Assembly (NCBI GenBank): GCA_016930015.1
Contig: JAFGHR010000019.1
Coordinates: forward strand, 44,819 to 108,818
Reading direction: 5' to 3'
DNA from: Anaerolineae bacterium
Lineage (GTDB): Bacteria; Chloroflexota; Anaerolineae; Aggregatilineales; Aggregatilineaceae
Length of the DNA stretch: 64,000 nucleotides
Each line of letters starts with the position of its first letter. Position 1 is the stretch's first letter. The notes under the pieces are model-generated. The model saw nothing but the letters and a program-made list of their open reading frames with translations, was not told the origin of the DNA and made no database searches. A program made the position numbers and the translations under genes. Below are positions 44,299-52,826 of this stretch, one piece after another.

Positions 44299-45830
44299 AG
44301 GATTTTCACTACGACGAAAACACATTAGAAGAATACGTGTTGGGTCAACTGCTGCCTGATGAAGAAGATACAATCCGGCAGCATATTTCGCATTGCCCCC
44401 TGTGCCGGGCCAGGGTAACCGATATCCAGGTTTTTTGTCGTGAGCTTACATCCGAACTGCGCAGCACGCTGGAACAGCCCCAACCGGGTCCGGCGCTCAG
44501 TTTTGACCATATCGCCCCCGAATGGCGCAAACCGCCGCGCCGCGTAACGCTGCTGTATCGGCTGGAACAGGTTATGCCCAGCGCGTCATCCGTGTTTTTT
44601 ATAGGTCTGTTAGTCGCGGCATTTTTGTTGTTGATCCCGTCCAGCGATACAGTCGCCCTGCGCAGCCTGGAGCTTGTCAAAAACTACCAGGGACCACCGG
44701 CAGTGGTCGCGGCATCCACCGACAGTGGGCTGATCATTGTGCAGTTGTCTTCCGGCAGCGGCGCCCAGGTGATCGATCACTTAAGTTATCTTGATAACCC
44801 GCGCAATTTACAGATATCACCGGACGGGCACTGGCTTGCGCTCCAACAGGGCCGCACGCTGCACATTATTGCGATTGAACACAGCAGTATCCGCGCTCAC
44901 ATGCGCATTCCTTTAAACGAAACGGCAGATTGGGCCTGGTCGCCAGACAGCCAGACATTGGCCTACACCGACGGCGCCGGGCAGTTAGCCATTTTTGACA
45001 CGGCCACACAAACACACTATGTCCTGGTACCCGCTGATGAACACGCATGGGGCAAACCGGTGTGGTCCAACGACAGCCGCCAGATCGCTTACGCGTCGGT
45101 TGAGCCACTGCCCACCGTAGATGCTACCCCGTCCCGCCAGAGTATCTGGCGCGTAAACCCGGCTACCGGCTACCGCGTTGAACTGGCCCACAATCCCAAT
45201 CCCGGTGAGTCCCTGCTGCTGGCTACCGCCTGGAGCCAGAATGCTGACGCGCTGCTGGTCTGGGATATCAACACCAGCACCGGGGGCAACCTGCCCACGA
45301 TCTATCGTTTGGATGTACTGGCGCACCGGTTAGAGTCAGTGGCGGGGCAGTCACTCGCGCAGGGGAACCAGCTTGCCTGGCCTGTCAGTTCTCGCAGCAT
45401 AACCTTTGCCGTAAACCAGGACCAACTCACCACGCTGGACCTCAGCCGAGGCACTCAAACCCCCATTCTGGACGCCATCCCCTGGCCGCAGAATCTCGCC
45501 TGGTCGCCCAACGGCGCCTGGGCCGCGTATACCGTGCCGGGTGCCGCCGGTGGCAAGGGGTTATACCAGTATGCCGTCTTCGAAGGTGAATTCCGGCAGA
45601 TCGAACTGCCCGGCGGCGCAACCGAAAAAGCCGTCTCGTGGGCTGGCCCCGAACACCTGTTTGTGATCCGGCAGCCGCACAACACCTCGTTTTGTGAACT
45701 GTGGATAGTGCCGCTCACAACCGGCGAAGCGCCCCAGCGTATCCTGACCTACGCACGGCTGCCGCAAACCGGCCCCTATATTGGCTGGCGGTGGCAGGAT
45801 GTGCTGGCGATGCAGGTCACTGCGCGCTAG
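44271..45830 (+). CDS. Membrane anti-sigma factor with zinc motif and extracytoplasmic beta-propeller
   Basis: This 519-residue protein has an N-terminal zinc-finger anti-sigma domain with the H-x3-C-x2-C motif (His38, Cys42, Cys45 in RQHISHCPLC). One membrane helix (about 106-123) follows, then a long C-terminal region (about 135-515) made of repeated WSPD/SPDG-type blades (LQISPDGHWLA, WAWSPDSQTLAY, WSNDSRQIAY, WSQNADALLVW, WSPNGAWAAY). That pattern fits a TolB/WD40-like propeller outside the membrane. The propeller would be a sensor platform controlling release of the sigma factor. The ATG overlaps the sigma gene by 28 bp. Its ligand is unknown. Confidence 0.85.
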   Translation: MVGHGNDPLKDFHYDENTLEEYVLGQLLPDEEDTIRQHISHCPLCRARVTDIQVFCRELTSELRSTLEQPQPGPALSFDHIAPEWRKPPRRVTLLYRLEQVMPSASSVFFIGLLVAAFLLLIPSSDTVALRSLELVKNYQGPPAVVAASTDSGLIIVQLSSGSGAQVIDHLSYLDNPRNLQISPDGHWLALQQGRTLHIIAIEHSSIRAHMRIPLNETADWAWSPDSQTLAYTDGAGQLAIFDTATQTHYVLVPADEHAWGKPVWSNDSRQIAYASVEPLPTVDATPSRQSIWRVNPATGYRVELAHNPNPGESLLLATAWSQNADALLVWDINTSTGGNLPTIYRLDVLAHRLESVAGQSLAQGNQLAWPVSSRSITFAVNQDQLTTLDLSRGTQTPILDAIPWPQNLAWSPNGAWAAYTVPGAAGGKGLYQYAVFEGEFRQIELPGGATEKAVSWAGPEHLFVIRQPHNTSFCELWIVPLTTGEAPQRILTYARLPQTGPYIGWRWQDVLAMQVTAR

Positions 45831-45852
45831 CAGCGCGTGCCACAGCAGCAGC

Positions 45853-46356
45853 TTACACGGTCAGAAATGAGCGCTGGCTGCGTAGCGCAAACGACCGGTC
45901 ATCCACCGCACGTTGAACGGCCAGGATGCCGTCCAGGTGATCGTACTCGTGTTGCAGCAGCTCCGACCGATCGTCTTCCAACAGCATAACCTGCTCCTGC
46001 CATACCATGTTGCGGTATGTGATCCGGCAGCTTTTGTGCCGCTCCACCTTAACCAACAGATCAGGAAAGCTCATGCAGTCGTCCCACAAGCGGATCATAG
46101 CCGTGCTTTTTTGGTCCAGCGTGGGATTAATGAACACGGTCGGCGTGTCGATGAACATATAAATCAGCCGTTTCATAACACCGATTTGCGGGGCGGCAAT
46201 GGCTCGCCCTGCGCCGTAACGCTCGCGGAAATCGAGCAGCGTGTCATGCATATCCACGACGACCGGTTCCAGTGATGGCAGATCTTCTTTTTGAACAGGC
46301 GCGCACATTTCATACAGCCTGGGATTGCCAAGCAGCAACACGTCTCGAATAGCCAT
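45853..46356 (-). CDS. def: Peptide deformylase-like protein
   Basis: This 167-residue metalloenzyme would remove the N-formyl group from nascent proteins. Metal ligands are kept: Cys94 in motif 2 and His136, His140 with catalytic Glu137 in LLQHEYDHLDG (motif 3). Motif 1 appears as AGRAIAAPQIG. Motif 2, usually EGCLS, reads DDCMS, so the Glu-Gly pair is changed. It may be a divergent second deformylase. ATG 46356 is chosen over a longer frame because AAGGGA precedes it and it gives the family N terminus. It follows a comEA-like gene on the same strand by 13 bp and is convergent with the anti-sigma gene. Confidence 0.82.
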   Translation of the reverse strand: MAIRDVLLLGNPRLYEMCAPVQKEDLPSLEPVVVDMHDTLLDFRERYGAGRAIAAPQIGVMKRLIYMFIDTPTVFINPTLDQKSTAMIRLWDDCMSFPDLLVKVERHKSCRITYRNMVWQEQVMLLEDDRSELLQHEYDHLDGILAVQRAVDDRSFALRSQRSFLTV

Positions 46357-46369
46357 AAAACACTTTCCC

Positions 46370-47218
46370 TTAGTCAAACACGACGAAATCACGCAGCGCC
46401 TCAAGTTTGGAAGGGCCGATTCCCGGCACACGATCCATATCTTCCAGGCTGTTAAACGGGCCGTTTTCTGTGCGGTAATCAATGATCGTTTGCGCCAGCG
46501 ACGGTCCAATGCCGGGCAGCGATTCGAGTTCCGCTTGCGTAGCCTGGTTCACATGTACCAGGGCGGGATGGTTGGGTGTCGGCGTGATCATGTCCGGCCC
46601 ATCCAGCGGCGGAACATACACCAGGTCACCGTCATCAAGAATCTGGGACAGATTAACGCGTGATCGATCGGCGTTCGTCGTGGTTCCACCAGCCGCCGTA
46701 ATCGCATCTTCAACGCGGCTGCCAATGGGCAGGGACACCAGTGCTTCCGGCTGGGCAACTTCGCCCACCACATAGACCGTAACCGTGCCCGGTGTCACAG
46801 TCACAACCTGGGCCGCATGGGTTGGGCCAGGCCCTGATTCGACGGCGCCTTCACGCGTGGGTACGTGCACCTGGTCACCATCTTCCAGCCGCTGGGCCAG
46901 ATTCACGCGCGACAGGTCGGCATTGGCATCGGGGCCACCGGCGGCGTCAACCGCATGCAGCACGCGGCTGCCAAAAGGTAGCGTAATGACGGCTTCAGGG
47001 CTGGCTACCGCACCGGTCACATACACCATGTAAGGGCCGGGCGTGGGCGTCACAGTCGGAATGGGTGTCGGTTCCGGCGGCAGCACTGTAATCGTTGTAG
47101 GTTCGGGACGCCGCCACAGCAGCACCACGATCCCGGCCAGCGCGATCCCCGCTACCAGGAGAAAAACAGGATATTTGAACCGTTCCAACACGGGTTGAGA
47201 TAGGGGTGTTTCATCCAC
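46370..47218 (-). CDS. ComEA-like helix-hairpin-helix protein with duplicated SLBB domains
   Basis: This 282-residue protein has an N-terminal membrane anchor (about 17-35), a Pro/Thr-rich linker, two similar SLBB domains (about 62-122 and 143-203) and a C-terminal helix-hairpin-helix DNA-binding unit (about 215-282: LESLPGIGPSLAQTIIDYR and RVPGIGPSKLEALR). The two SLBB copies share PEAxxxLPxGSRV, DAxxAAGG and SRVNLxQxLxDGDxVxVP, so they come from internal duplication. ComEA usually has a single SLBB domain. Its known role is binding incoming DNA during natural transformation; no other competence genes are in the window. It sits between deoC and def on the same strand. Confidence 0.88.
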   Translation of the reverse strand: MDETPLSQPVLERFKYPVFLLVAGIALAGIVVLLWRRPEPTTITVLPPEPTPIPTVTPTPGPYMVYVTGAVASPEAVITLPFGSRVLHAVDAAGGPDANADLSRVNLAQRLEDGDQVHVPTREGAVESGPGPTHAAQVVTVTPGTVTVYVVGEVAQPEALVSLPIGSRVEDAITAAGGTTTNADRSRVNLSQILDDGDLVYVPPLDGPDMITPTPNHPALVHVNQATQAELESLPGIGPSLAQTIIDYRTENGPFNSLEDMDRVPGIGPSKLEALRDFVVFD

Positions 47219-47237
47219 AATTCACACCTTATAAAAA

Positions 47238-47957
47238 CTAGTATTGATCGCCTGAACCGGTCGAAGTTGCCTTTCCACGCGCTTCATTAACGATCGTGAC
47301 CCCGGCGCTGGCCCCGATTCGCGTTGCCCCCGCAGCAACCATCTGCTGTGCATCGGCATAGGTTCGAATGCCACCGGCAGCCTTCACGCCCATATCCGGC
47401 CCGACGACACGCCGCATCAAGGCGATGTCCTCGACCGTAGCGCCGCCCGGCCCAAAACCGGTCGAAGTTTTGACAAAGTCGGCGCCCACGTCCACGGCAA
47501 TCTGACAGGCGCGTGTTTTTTCTTCATCCGTCAACAACGCATTTTCAAGAATAACTTTGCAGATGGCTCCATGCGCATGGGCGGCTTCAACCACCGCCGC
47601 CATATCACGCTTAACGGCGTCGTAGTCATGCGATTTGAGCGCACCGATGTTCTGAACCATGTCAACTTCGGCTGCTCCCAACGCGATAACCTGTTCAGCC
47701 TCATAGGCTTTGACCGCTGGCAGCGTCGCGCCGAGCGGGAATCCGATCACGGTGCACACGGCCACATCATCAGCATCTTTCAGCAGGTCGGCGCACAACG
47801 CTACATAAGCGGGGTTGACACACACCGACGCAAAATGGTAACGCGCTGCTTCGTCGCACAAGGTTACGATCTGTTCACGGCTTGCCTGCGGCTTGAGCAG
47901 CGTATGATCGATCAGCCGTGCAATATCACTGCCGTTTTGTTCCAGTTGTTGAGTCAC
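47238..47957 (-). CDS. deoC: Deoxyribose-phosphate aldolase
   Basis: This 239-residue aldolase splits 2-deoxyribose 5-phosphate into glyceraldehyde 3-phosphate and acetaldehyde in deoxynucleoside salvage. It contains [46 protein letters not shown] with one conserved Lys, FVKTSTGF with the Schiff-base Lys, and [13 protein letters not shown] 47957 is preferred because GAGGG lies 7 bp upstream; the open frame extends farther without a ribosome binding site. comEA begins 19 bp after its stop. DNA uptake and deoxyribose salvage side by side may reflect DNA used as nutrient; this is speculative. Confidence 0.94.
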   Translation of the reverse strand: MTQQLEQNGSDIARLIDHTLLKPQASREQIVTLCDEAARYHFASVCVNPAYVALCADLLKDADDVAVCTVIGFPLGATLPAVKAYEAEQVIALGAAEVDMVQNIGALKSHDYDAVKRDMAAVVEAAHAHGAICKVILENALLTDEEKTRACQIAVDVGADFVKTSTGFGPGGATVEDIALMRRVVGPDMGVKAAGGIRTYADAQQMVAAGATRIGASAGVTIVNEARGKATSTGSGDQY

Positions 47958-48026
47958 GTCGATACCCTCGTTTTTGTTTTGACCAGCACACCGGGGGATT
48001 ATAGCACAGGCACAACGTATTGCAGA

Positions 48027-48064
48027 CAACAAAACAGGCTGACGACGCCCATACCATCAGCCTG
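48027..48064 (-). terminator. Terminator of the ECF sigma unit at 48107-49064
   Basis: On the minus strand CAGGCTGA and TCAGCCTG (48057-48064 and 48035-48042) form an 8-bp stem followed by TTTTGTTG. Confidence 0.8.
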
Positions 48065-48106
48065 AAATGTGTTTTGCTGAATTTATGAACTAACCTGAAA
48101 TTGGTC

Positions 48107-48484
48107 TCACAGATTCACAACAGCCAGAAACGCTGAATTCATGTTCAGCCACAACGCATCCTTAAACTGGCGCGTTACCTGGCTGCGCCGGTACTGTTCA
48201 ACGTACAACCGCCCGATCCATTCATACTGAGGACCGGTCAGCATGGTTGACAACGCTGCCGGGGAATCGTAAGACACCTCATCCAGGACCCACATGCCAT
48301 ACCCTCTGATCATGCGGCGATCCGCAATCGTTTTACACAAACGCTCCCAGGCGCCGATCGGCGGTTGACGCGCTGCTTCTTCACTCAGTGCGTCTTTGAT
48401 CCAGAATTCGAACTCCTGATCGGCTGGCAGTGGTATACGTCTAAAATATACCTTGATATCATTCATCCACTTAAATATATCCAT
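48107..48484 (-). CDS. Small soluble protein overlapping an ECF sigma gene, possible anti-sigma factor
   Basis: I do not recognise this 125-residue protein. It has no signal peptide, membrane helix or Cys motif. It is rich in charged and aromatic residues (EFEFWIKDAL, PPIGAWERLC, VEQYRRSQVTRQFKDALWLN) and looks mostly helical. ATG 48484 is chosen because GAGG lies 6 bp upstream; it lies inside the preceding sigma gene, which it overlaps by 14 bp. Such an overlap with an ECF sigma gene is usual for anti-sigma factors, so a cytoplasmic anti-sigma role is plausible from context only. A terminator follows. Confidence 0.65.
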   Translation of the reverse strand: MDIFKWMNDIKVYFRRIPLPADQEFEFWIKDALSEEAARQPPIGAWERLCKTIADRRMIRGYGMWVLDEVSYDSPAALSTMLTGPQYEWIGRLYVEQYRRSQVTRQFKDALWLNMNSAFLAVVNL

Positions 48485-49064
48485 GAGCCACCTCAGGAAG
48501 CCATACCATGTTTGGGCCAAACTGACCGCGCAAGTTTTCACGCGCGTAATATAACCGCGACTTCACCGTACCAATAGGTACATCCAGTATCTCGGCGATA
48601 TCGTGCAAACTCAGGTTATTGAGGTAATACAAGACAACGACCACACGCTGGTCAATGTTTAGCGATCCGATCGCTTCTCGCACCTTTTTGCGCAGTTCCG
48701 TTTGCTCGGTTACCTGGTCGGGTGCCTGGCGCATGGGGCTAACCAGGCGATCAATAACGTGCTCAATCGATGTACGCCGGTCCTGACGACGCGATAACCA
48801 CGTGTAGCTCTGATTGACCGTCACCCGGTACAGCCACGGCGCCAATGGGCGCGAGGTGTCAATTCGTTCGGCGTTGGCGTAGACTTTCAGGAAACAGTCT
48901 TGTAAAATGTCTTCAGCGGCAGCGGGATCACGCACAATCGCCAGCGCCGTGCGGTAAACGCGCGTGCGGTACCGCTCGAAAAGCTGGCCCAGCGCTTCCA
49001 GATCGGCCTGTTTGAGGCGTTCGATCAATTCGCTGTCGGAAAGAGAGAGTTCAGGGACCAGCAT
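48471..49064 (-). CDS. ECF-family RNA polymerase sigma factor
   Basis: This 197-residue sigma factor has region 2 (about 25-95, with YRTRVYRTALAIVRDPAAAEDILQDCFLKVY in two blocks and LAPWLYRVTVNQSYTWLSRR) and region 4 (about 130-180, with LNIDQRVVVVLYYLNNLSLHDIAEILDVPIGTVKSRLYYAR in two blocks). It is distinct from the sigma factor at 43720-44298. Its 3' end overlaps the gene for a small soluble protein by 14 bp, pointing to a second sigma/anti-sigma pair. It is divergent from the FHA-domain gene, sharing the 49065-49348 intergenic region. Confidence 0.9.
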   Translation of the reverse strand: MLVPELSLSDSELIERLKQADLEALGQLFERYRTRVYRTALAIVRDPAAAEDILQDCFLKVYANAERIDTSRPLAPWLYRVTVNQSYTWLSRRQDRRTSIEHVIDRLVSPMRQAPDQVTEQTELRKKVREAIGSLNIDQRVVVVLYYLNNLSLHDIAEILDVPIGTVKSRLYYARENLRGQFGPNMVWLPEVAHGYI

Positions 49065-49175
49065 GTAGTGTCTCCATAGCGCACTCGTTAATAATATACT
49101 GATTTAGCCACCAGACGGTTCAACAACAATATCAAAATCTTATAAATGTCTGTAACACAGTGCGGATACATAGGT

Positions 49176-49181
49176 TATAAT
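49176..49181 (+). promoter_or_regulatory. Possible -10 box upstream of the FHA gene
   Basis: TATAAT at 49176-49181 is a perfect -10 box, but the -35 region (GTAACA, 49152-49157) is weak. Downstream, TTTCTTGA (49270-49277) and TCAAGAAA (49283-49290) form a small hairpin in the leader. The rest of 49065-49348 shows nothing else I can assign. Confidence 0.35.
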
Positions 49182-49348
49182 GTGAGTGTGCAAGATCAAA
49201 CCGATTTTCCGATATCTCACACCAAATAGAGTAGCATTTAAAACGATTGTGTCCTAAGATTATAGAAGCTTTCTTGAAATGCTCAAGAAAACCCTAAATT
49301 TGGGGAAAACCCAACAAACCTACACTGCCAAAAGGTAGGGGGTGTTGA

Positions 49349-50548
49349 ATGCAGATATGTCCAAATTGTGGATATCATAATCGACCTGGCGTCGTATTTT
49401 GCGAGAACTGCGGTGCGAGTTTGATCGGCAAAGCGCCGTTATCAACAAAATCGCTTGATGATGCTGAAGACGGGCAGTCGGCTGGCGGTGTTGATACCAG
49501 CATTGTCACTGGCGCCAAGGTTGAAGGCATCGGCGTTTTTCAAGAAGGCTCGTCGCTGCGCCTCAGCATAGAAGGCAGTCCAGAGCCAATCCACCTGAAA
49601 CCCAAACCCGAAACCATTTTTGGTCGGCGTGATCCTGCGACGGGTGCCATGCCAGATATCGATTTGACACCCTATGCAGGGTATCGCATGGGCGTCAGCC
49701 GCCGTCACGCAGCGATCCGGTTTGGAGAAGAGCAGAGTCTTGACATCTGGGACCTGGGCAGCAGCAACGGGACTTTTCTAAACGGTGATCGCTTAAGCGC
49801 ACACCGTCCCTACCGGCTGCGTGATGGTGATGAACTGCGCCTGGGCCAGATGGCGATCCGCGTCTATTTCCAAGCGACTGAAAAACCTGCTGTCAAACCA
49901 GCCGCACCACAAACAATCCCGGTAGCAGCAGCGGAATCAGCCGAACCCAAAGCCATCGAGCCACCAACAGCGGCGGCAGAGTCCGCCGAGCCCGCGGCAG
50001 TTGAACCTAAACCCGCTCCCAAAGCGCCAGAACCGGTGGGAGAAAAACCACAACCTGCTCAACCAGCGCCAAAAGTGGTTGAAAAACCATCACCGGAAGC
50101 AGCCAAACCAGCGGAAGAAAAACCAGCGGTGGAGCAGCCACAACTGGCGGAAGAAAAACCTGCTGCTGTGGCACCGGCGCAGCAAGAACCTGCGGCGCAG
50201 CAAGAACCGGTGATGCAGCCCAAACCGGCACCAGCCGCACCGGAAACCCTGGTTTCAGAAAAGCCTCAAATGGCTCAGCCAACCGAGGCTAAACCTGAAG
50301 CAGCTCCCGCAGAAGTAAAAAGCCCGGCTCCGGCAGCGGTCACACTACCGACCAAACCGGAAAAAAAGACCGATAAACTGGTCAGCCTGCCCGCCAAAGC
50401 AGAAGCGCCCGCCGAGGAAGCAAAACCAACGGTGCCAGCGAAGCCCGATGAACCAACCAAAGCGGCGGAAGCCAAACCTGAGGTATCGCCTGGGACCACG
50501 CCGGAAAAAGCGGCGAAAGAACCTGAAACTCCCGAAAACAAATCATAG
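49349..50548 (+). CDS. Zinc-ribbon and FHA-domain protein with long Pro/Ala/Glu/Lys-rich tail
   Basis: This 399-residue protein starts with a zinc ribbon (Cys4, Cys7, Cys18, Cys21 in ICPNCGYH and FCENCGAS). It continues with an FHA domain (about 70-175) that keeps the phosphothreonine-binding residues: GRR at 92-94, SRRHAAI at 118-124 and SSNGTFLNG at 138-146. Residues about 180-399 are low-complexity repeats of EKPAA/PAEEKP type, likely extended. FHA proteins read Ser/Thr-kinase phosphorylation, so it probably scaffolds a phospho-signalling complex; no kinase gene is in the window. The tail codons show no frameshift. Weak G-rich ribosome binding site upstream. Confidence 0.88.
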   Translation: MQICPNCGYHNRPGVVFCENCGASLIGKAPLSTKSLDDAEDGQSAGGVDTSIVTGAKVEGIGVFQEGSSLRLSIEGSPEPIHLKPKPETIFGRRDPATGAMPDIDLTPYAGYRMGVSRRHAAIRFGEEQSLDIWDLGSSNGTFLNGDRLSAHRPYRLRDGDELRLGQMAIRVYFQATEKPAVKPAAPQTIPVAAAESAEPKAIEPPTAAAESAEPAAVEPKPAPKAPEPVGEKPQPAQPAPKVVEKPSPEAAKPAEEKPAVEQPQLAEEKPAAVAPAQQEPAAQQEPVMQPKPAPAAPETLVSEKPQMAQPTEAKPEAAPAEVKSPAPAAVTLPTKPEKKTDKLVSLPAKAEAPAEEAKPTVPAKPDEPTKAAEAKPEVSPGTTPEKAAKEPETPENKS

Positions 50549-50599
50549 CGCGACTGAGGTTATCAGCCGCGCTGTAAAAGTATCATTCAACCATTCTCG

Positions 50600-50621
50600 C
50601 TTGCCCGGTGTACCGGGCAAG
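50600..50621. terminator. Bidirectional-type terminator between convergent genes
   Basis: CTTGCCCGG (50600-50608) pairs perfectly with CCGGGCAAG (50613-50621). A second hairpin lies just before it: AGCGCG (50547-50552) with CGCGCT (50568-50573). Confidence 0.65.
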
Positions 50622-50631
50622 TTGCGTTTGC

Positions 50632-51033
50632 TTAACCGCCCAAAATCTTCATCACATCGTCGCGTGCGCGTGACGCGGCATAGAGAACCATGCCTACCTT
50701 CACGTCTTTCCGAACCAGCACGGCAAGCGCGGCCCGTCCAGCGGGATAGACAACCATCACACCGTCTTCGCCTTCCATGAGCAACCGCTCCAGATCGCCT
50801 TGCGCCAACCGGCCCAATGTACGTTCGGCCAACCCAATCAGCGTGGCCGCCATAGCTGCCACCTGAGGACTGCTGGTCGGGTTTTCCTCATAATTGTCAT
50901 CATCGCCCGGTGGATACGCCGATACCAGCAAACCGTCAATGTTGACAATGACCGATGCAATAATACCCGGCACAGCGGCATGCAGAGTTCGGAGGGTTCG
51001 CTCCAGGGTTTCGCTGCGATATTCTCGTACCAT
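50632..51033 (-). CDS. Roadblock/LC7-domain protein (MglB-like)
   Basis: This 133-residue protein matches the roadblock/LC7 pattern: TLERTLRTLHAAVPGIIASVIVNIDGLLVSAY in two blocks, then a helix with VAAMAATLIGLAERTLGRL, and ALAVLVRKDVKVGMVLYAASRA. Such proteins bind small Ras-like GTPases (MglA type) in bacteria and act in polarity or signalling. No MglA-like GTPase gene is in the window. The receiver protein at 18757-19707 carries a related domain. ATG 51033 follows GAGAGG; a longer frame lacks a ribosome binding site. It is convergent with the FHA-domain gene. Confidence 0.82.
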   Translation of the reverse strand: MVREYRSETLERTLRTLHAAVPGIIASVIVNIDGLLVSAYPPGDDDNYEENPTSSPQVAAMAATLIGLAERTLGRLAQGDLERLLMEGEDGVMVVYPAGRAALAVLVRKDVKVGMVLYAASRARDDVMKILGG

Positions 51034-51100
51034 AAGCCTCTCCCAAAGCGTTAACGCCATGCCAAGTATAGCGCAGACCAATTTTCAGTCCAAGCCCAAT

Positions 51101-52750
51101 TTAACGATCCATCATTGGGATTTTTATCCTATGCCGCGCGGCGGCGGCGATAGCTTTTTTATATCCGGCATCGGCGTGTCGCGCAATTCCCAAACCGGGG
51201 TCGGTGGTCAAGACGCGTTCCAGGCGACGAGCAGCCTCCGGCGTACCATCAGCAACAATCACCTGCCCGGCATGTTGACTGTACCCAATCCCCACACCGC
51301 CACCATGATGGAAGCTGACCCAGGTCGCGCCCCCAACCGCATTGATCAGCGCGTTTAGGATCGCCCAGTCGGATATCGCGTCCGACCCATCGCGCATGCC
51401 TTCGGTTTCGCGATTGGGTGATGCCACCGATCCCGCGTCCAGGTGATCACGACCGATCACAATCGGGGCGCGGACGTCGCCGGACGCAACCAGATCGTTA
51501 AACGCCAGACCGGCTTTAGCCCGTTCACCATAACCCAACCAGCAGATTCGCGCCGGAAGTCCTTGAAACGCAACGTCACGTTGCGCCATCGTGATCCAGC
51601 GGGCCAGGTGTTCATCTTCGGGGAACAGGTCCAAAATAGCCCGATCGGTGCGGTAGATGTCTTCGGGTTCACCGGACAACGCCACCCAACGGAACGGCCC
51701 CTTACCCTCACAAAACAGGGGGCGAATGTACGCCGGGACAAACCCAGGATAATCAAACGCGTTCGTTACCCCGGCGTCGAAAGCACGCTGCCGCAGATTG
51801 TTGCCGTAGTCAAATACAACCGCGCCTTTGGCCTGGAAGTCAAGCATCGCCTGGCAGTGTACGGCCATCGACTGGTACGCCTGCCGTTTGAATTCGTCCG
51901 GATCACGCTCACGCAGGGCCAGCGTTTCCTCAAATGACAAGCCGTGCGGCGTATACGACAGCGCATCATGCGCCGGAGTCTGGTCTGTGACTACGTCGGG
52001 CACGATGTCCATACCGGCCAGCCGGGGAAATACATCTGCCGCATTGCCGATCAACCCCACCGACAGCGGCGTTTGTGCATCACGCGCCTGTGTCACACGC
52101 GCTAACGCTTCTTCCAGATCGGTCACCACCTCGTTTACATAACGCATGCGCAGGCGGCGTTCGGCCATGTACGGGTCAACTTCGATAACCAGCGCCACGC
52201 CGCTGTTCATCGTCACGGCCAGCGGCTGCGCGCCGCCCATTTCGCCCAGTCCCGCTGTCAGCACAAGCTTACCCTTGAGACTGCCCCAGCCTTCCTGCTG
52301 AGCCAGTGAACCGAGCGTTTCATACGTACCCTGCAAAATCCCCTGGGTGCCAATGTATATCCACGATCCAGCCGTCATCTGGCCGTACATGATCAAACCC
52401 TGGCGTTCCAGGTCGTCAAAATGATCCTGTGTTGCCCAATGCGGCACCAGGTTGGAATTCGCGATCAGTACGCGGGGCGCATCCGGGTGTGATTTAAAAA
52501 CGGCGACCGGCTTGCCCGACTGGACCAGTAAGGTTTCGTCGTTTTCCAACTCGCGCAGCGCGACAACGATCGCGTCGAAGGCGTCCCAACTGCGGGCCGC
52601 GCGGCCTCTGCCGCCGTAGACAATAAGATGATCGGGGTCTTTCGCCACGTCCGGGTCTAAATTGTTCATGAGCATACGCAGGGCGGCTTCTTGAAGCCAG
52701 CCCTTACAACTGAGCGTGGTCCCACGCGGGGCACGAATCACACGTGACAT
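51101..52750 (-). CDS. hutU: Urocanate hydratase
   Basis: This 549-residue NAD-dependent enzyme converts urocanate to imidazolone propionate, feeding the enzyme encoded by hutI at 42289-43593. It starts [32 protein letters not shown] in two conserved blocks. It also has [30 protein letters not shown], the NAD-binding [18 protein letters not shown], the active-site segment [29 protein letters not shown] and [20 protein letters not shown] 52750 has GGAG 8 bp upstream. It lies 76 bp after lspA on the same strand and may have its own promoter (TAGAAT near 52790). Confidence 0.96.
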   Translation of the reverse strand: MSRVIRAPRGTTLSCKGWLQEAALRMLMNNLDPDVAKDPDHLIVYGGRGRAARSWDAFDAIVVALRELENDETLLVQSGKPVAVFKSHPDAPRVLIANSNLVPHWATQDHFDDLERQGLIMYGQMTAGSWIYIGTQGILQGTYETLGSLAQQEGWGSLKGKLVLTAGLGEMGGAQPLAVTMNSGVALVIEVDPYMAERRLRMRYVNEVVTDLEEALARVTQARDAQTPLSVGLIGNAADVFPRLAGMDIVPDVVTDQTPAHDALSYTPHGLSFEETLALRERDPDEFKRQAYQSMAVHCQAMLDFQAKGAVVFDYGNNLRQRAFDAGVTNAFDYPGFVPAYIRPLFCEGKGPFRWVALSGEPEDIYRTDRAILDLFPEDEHLARWITMAQRDVAFQGLPARICWLGYGERAKAGLAFNDLVASGDVRAPIVIGRDHLDAGSVASPNRETEGMRDGSDAISDWAILNALINAVGGATWVSFHHGGGVGIGYSQHAGQVIVADGTPEAARRLERVLTTDPGLGIARHADAGYKKAIAAAARHRIKIPMMDR

Positions 52751-52826
52751 CGGTTTTTCTCCACAAAACAATAGAAACAACAAGTATTTGGTTGTATTCT
52801 ATCATTGGCGGAGGAAAAGATCAGGC

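Noticed and set aside
50001..50541. Repeat-rich stretch that might look like a tandem repeat or array
   Set aside because: It is the low-complexity Pro/Ala/Glu/Lys tail of the FHA protein in one continuous frame; repeat units vary in length and there are no spacers.
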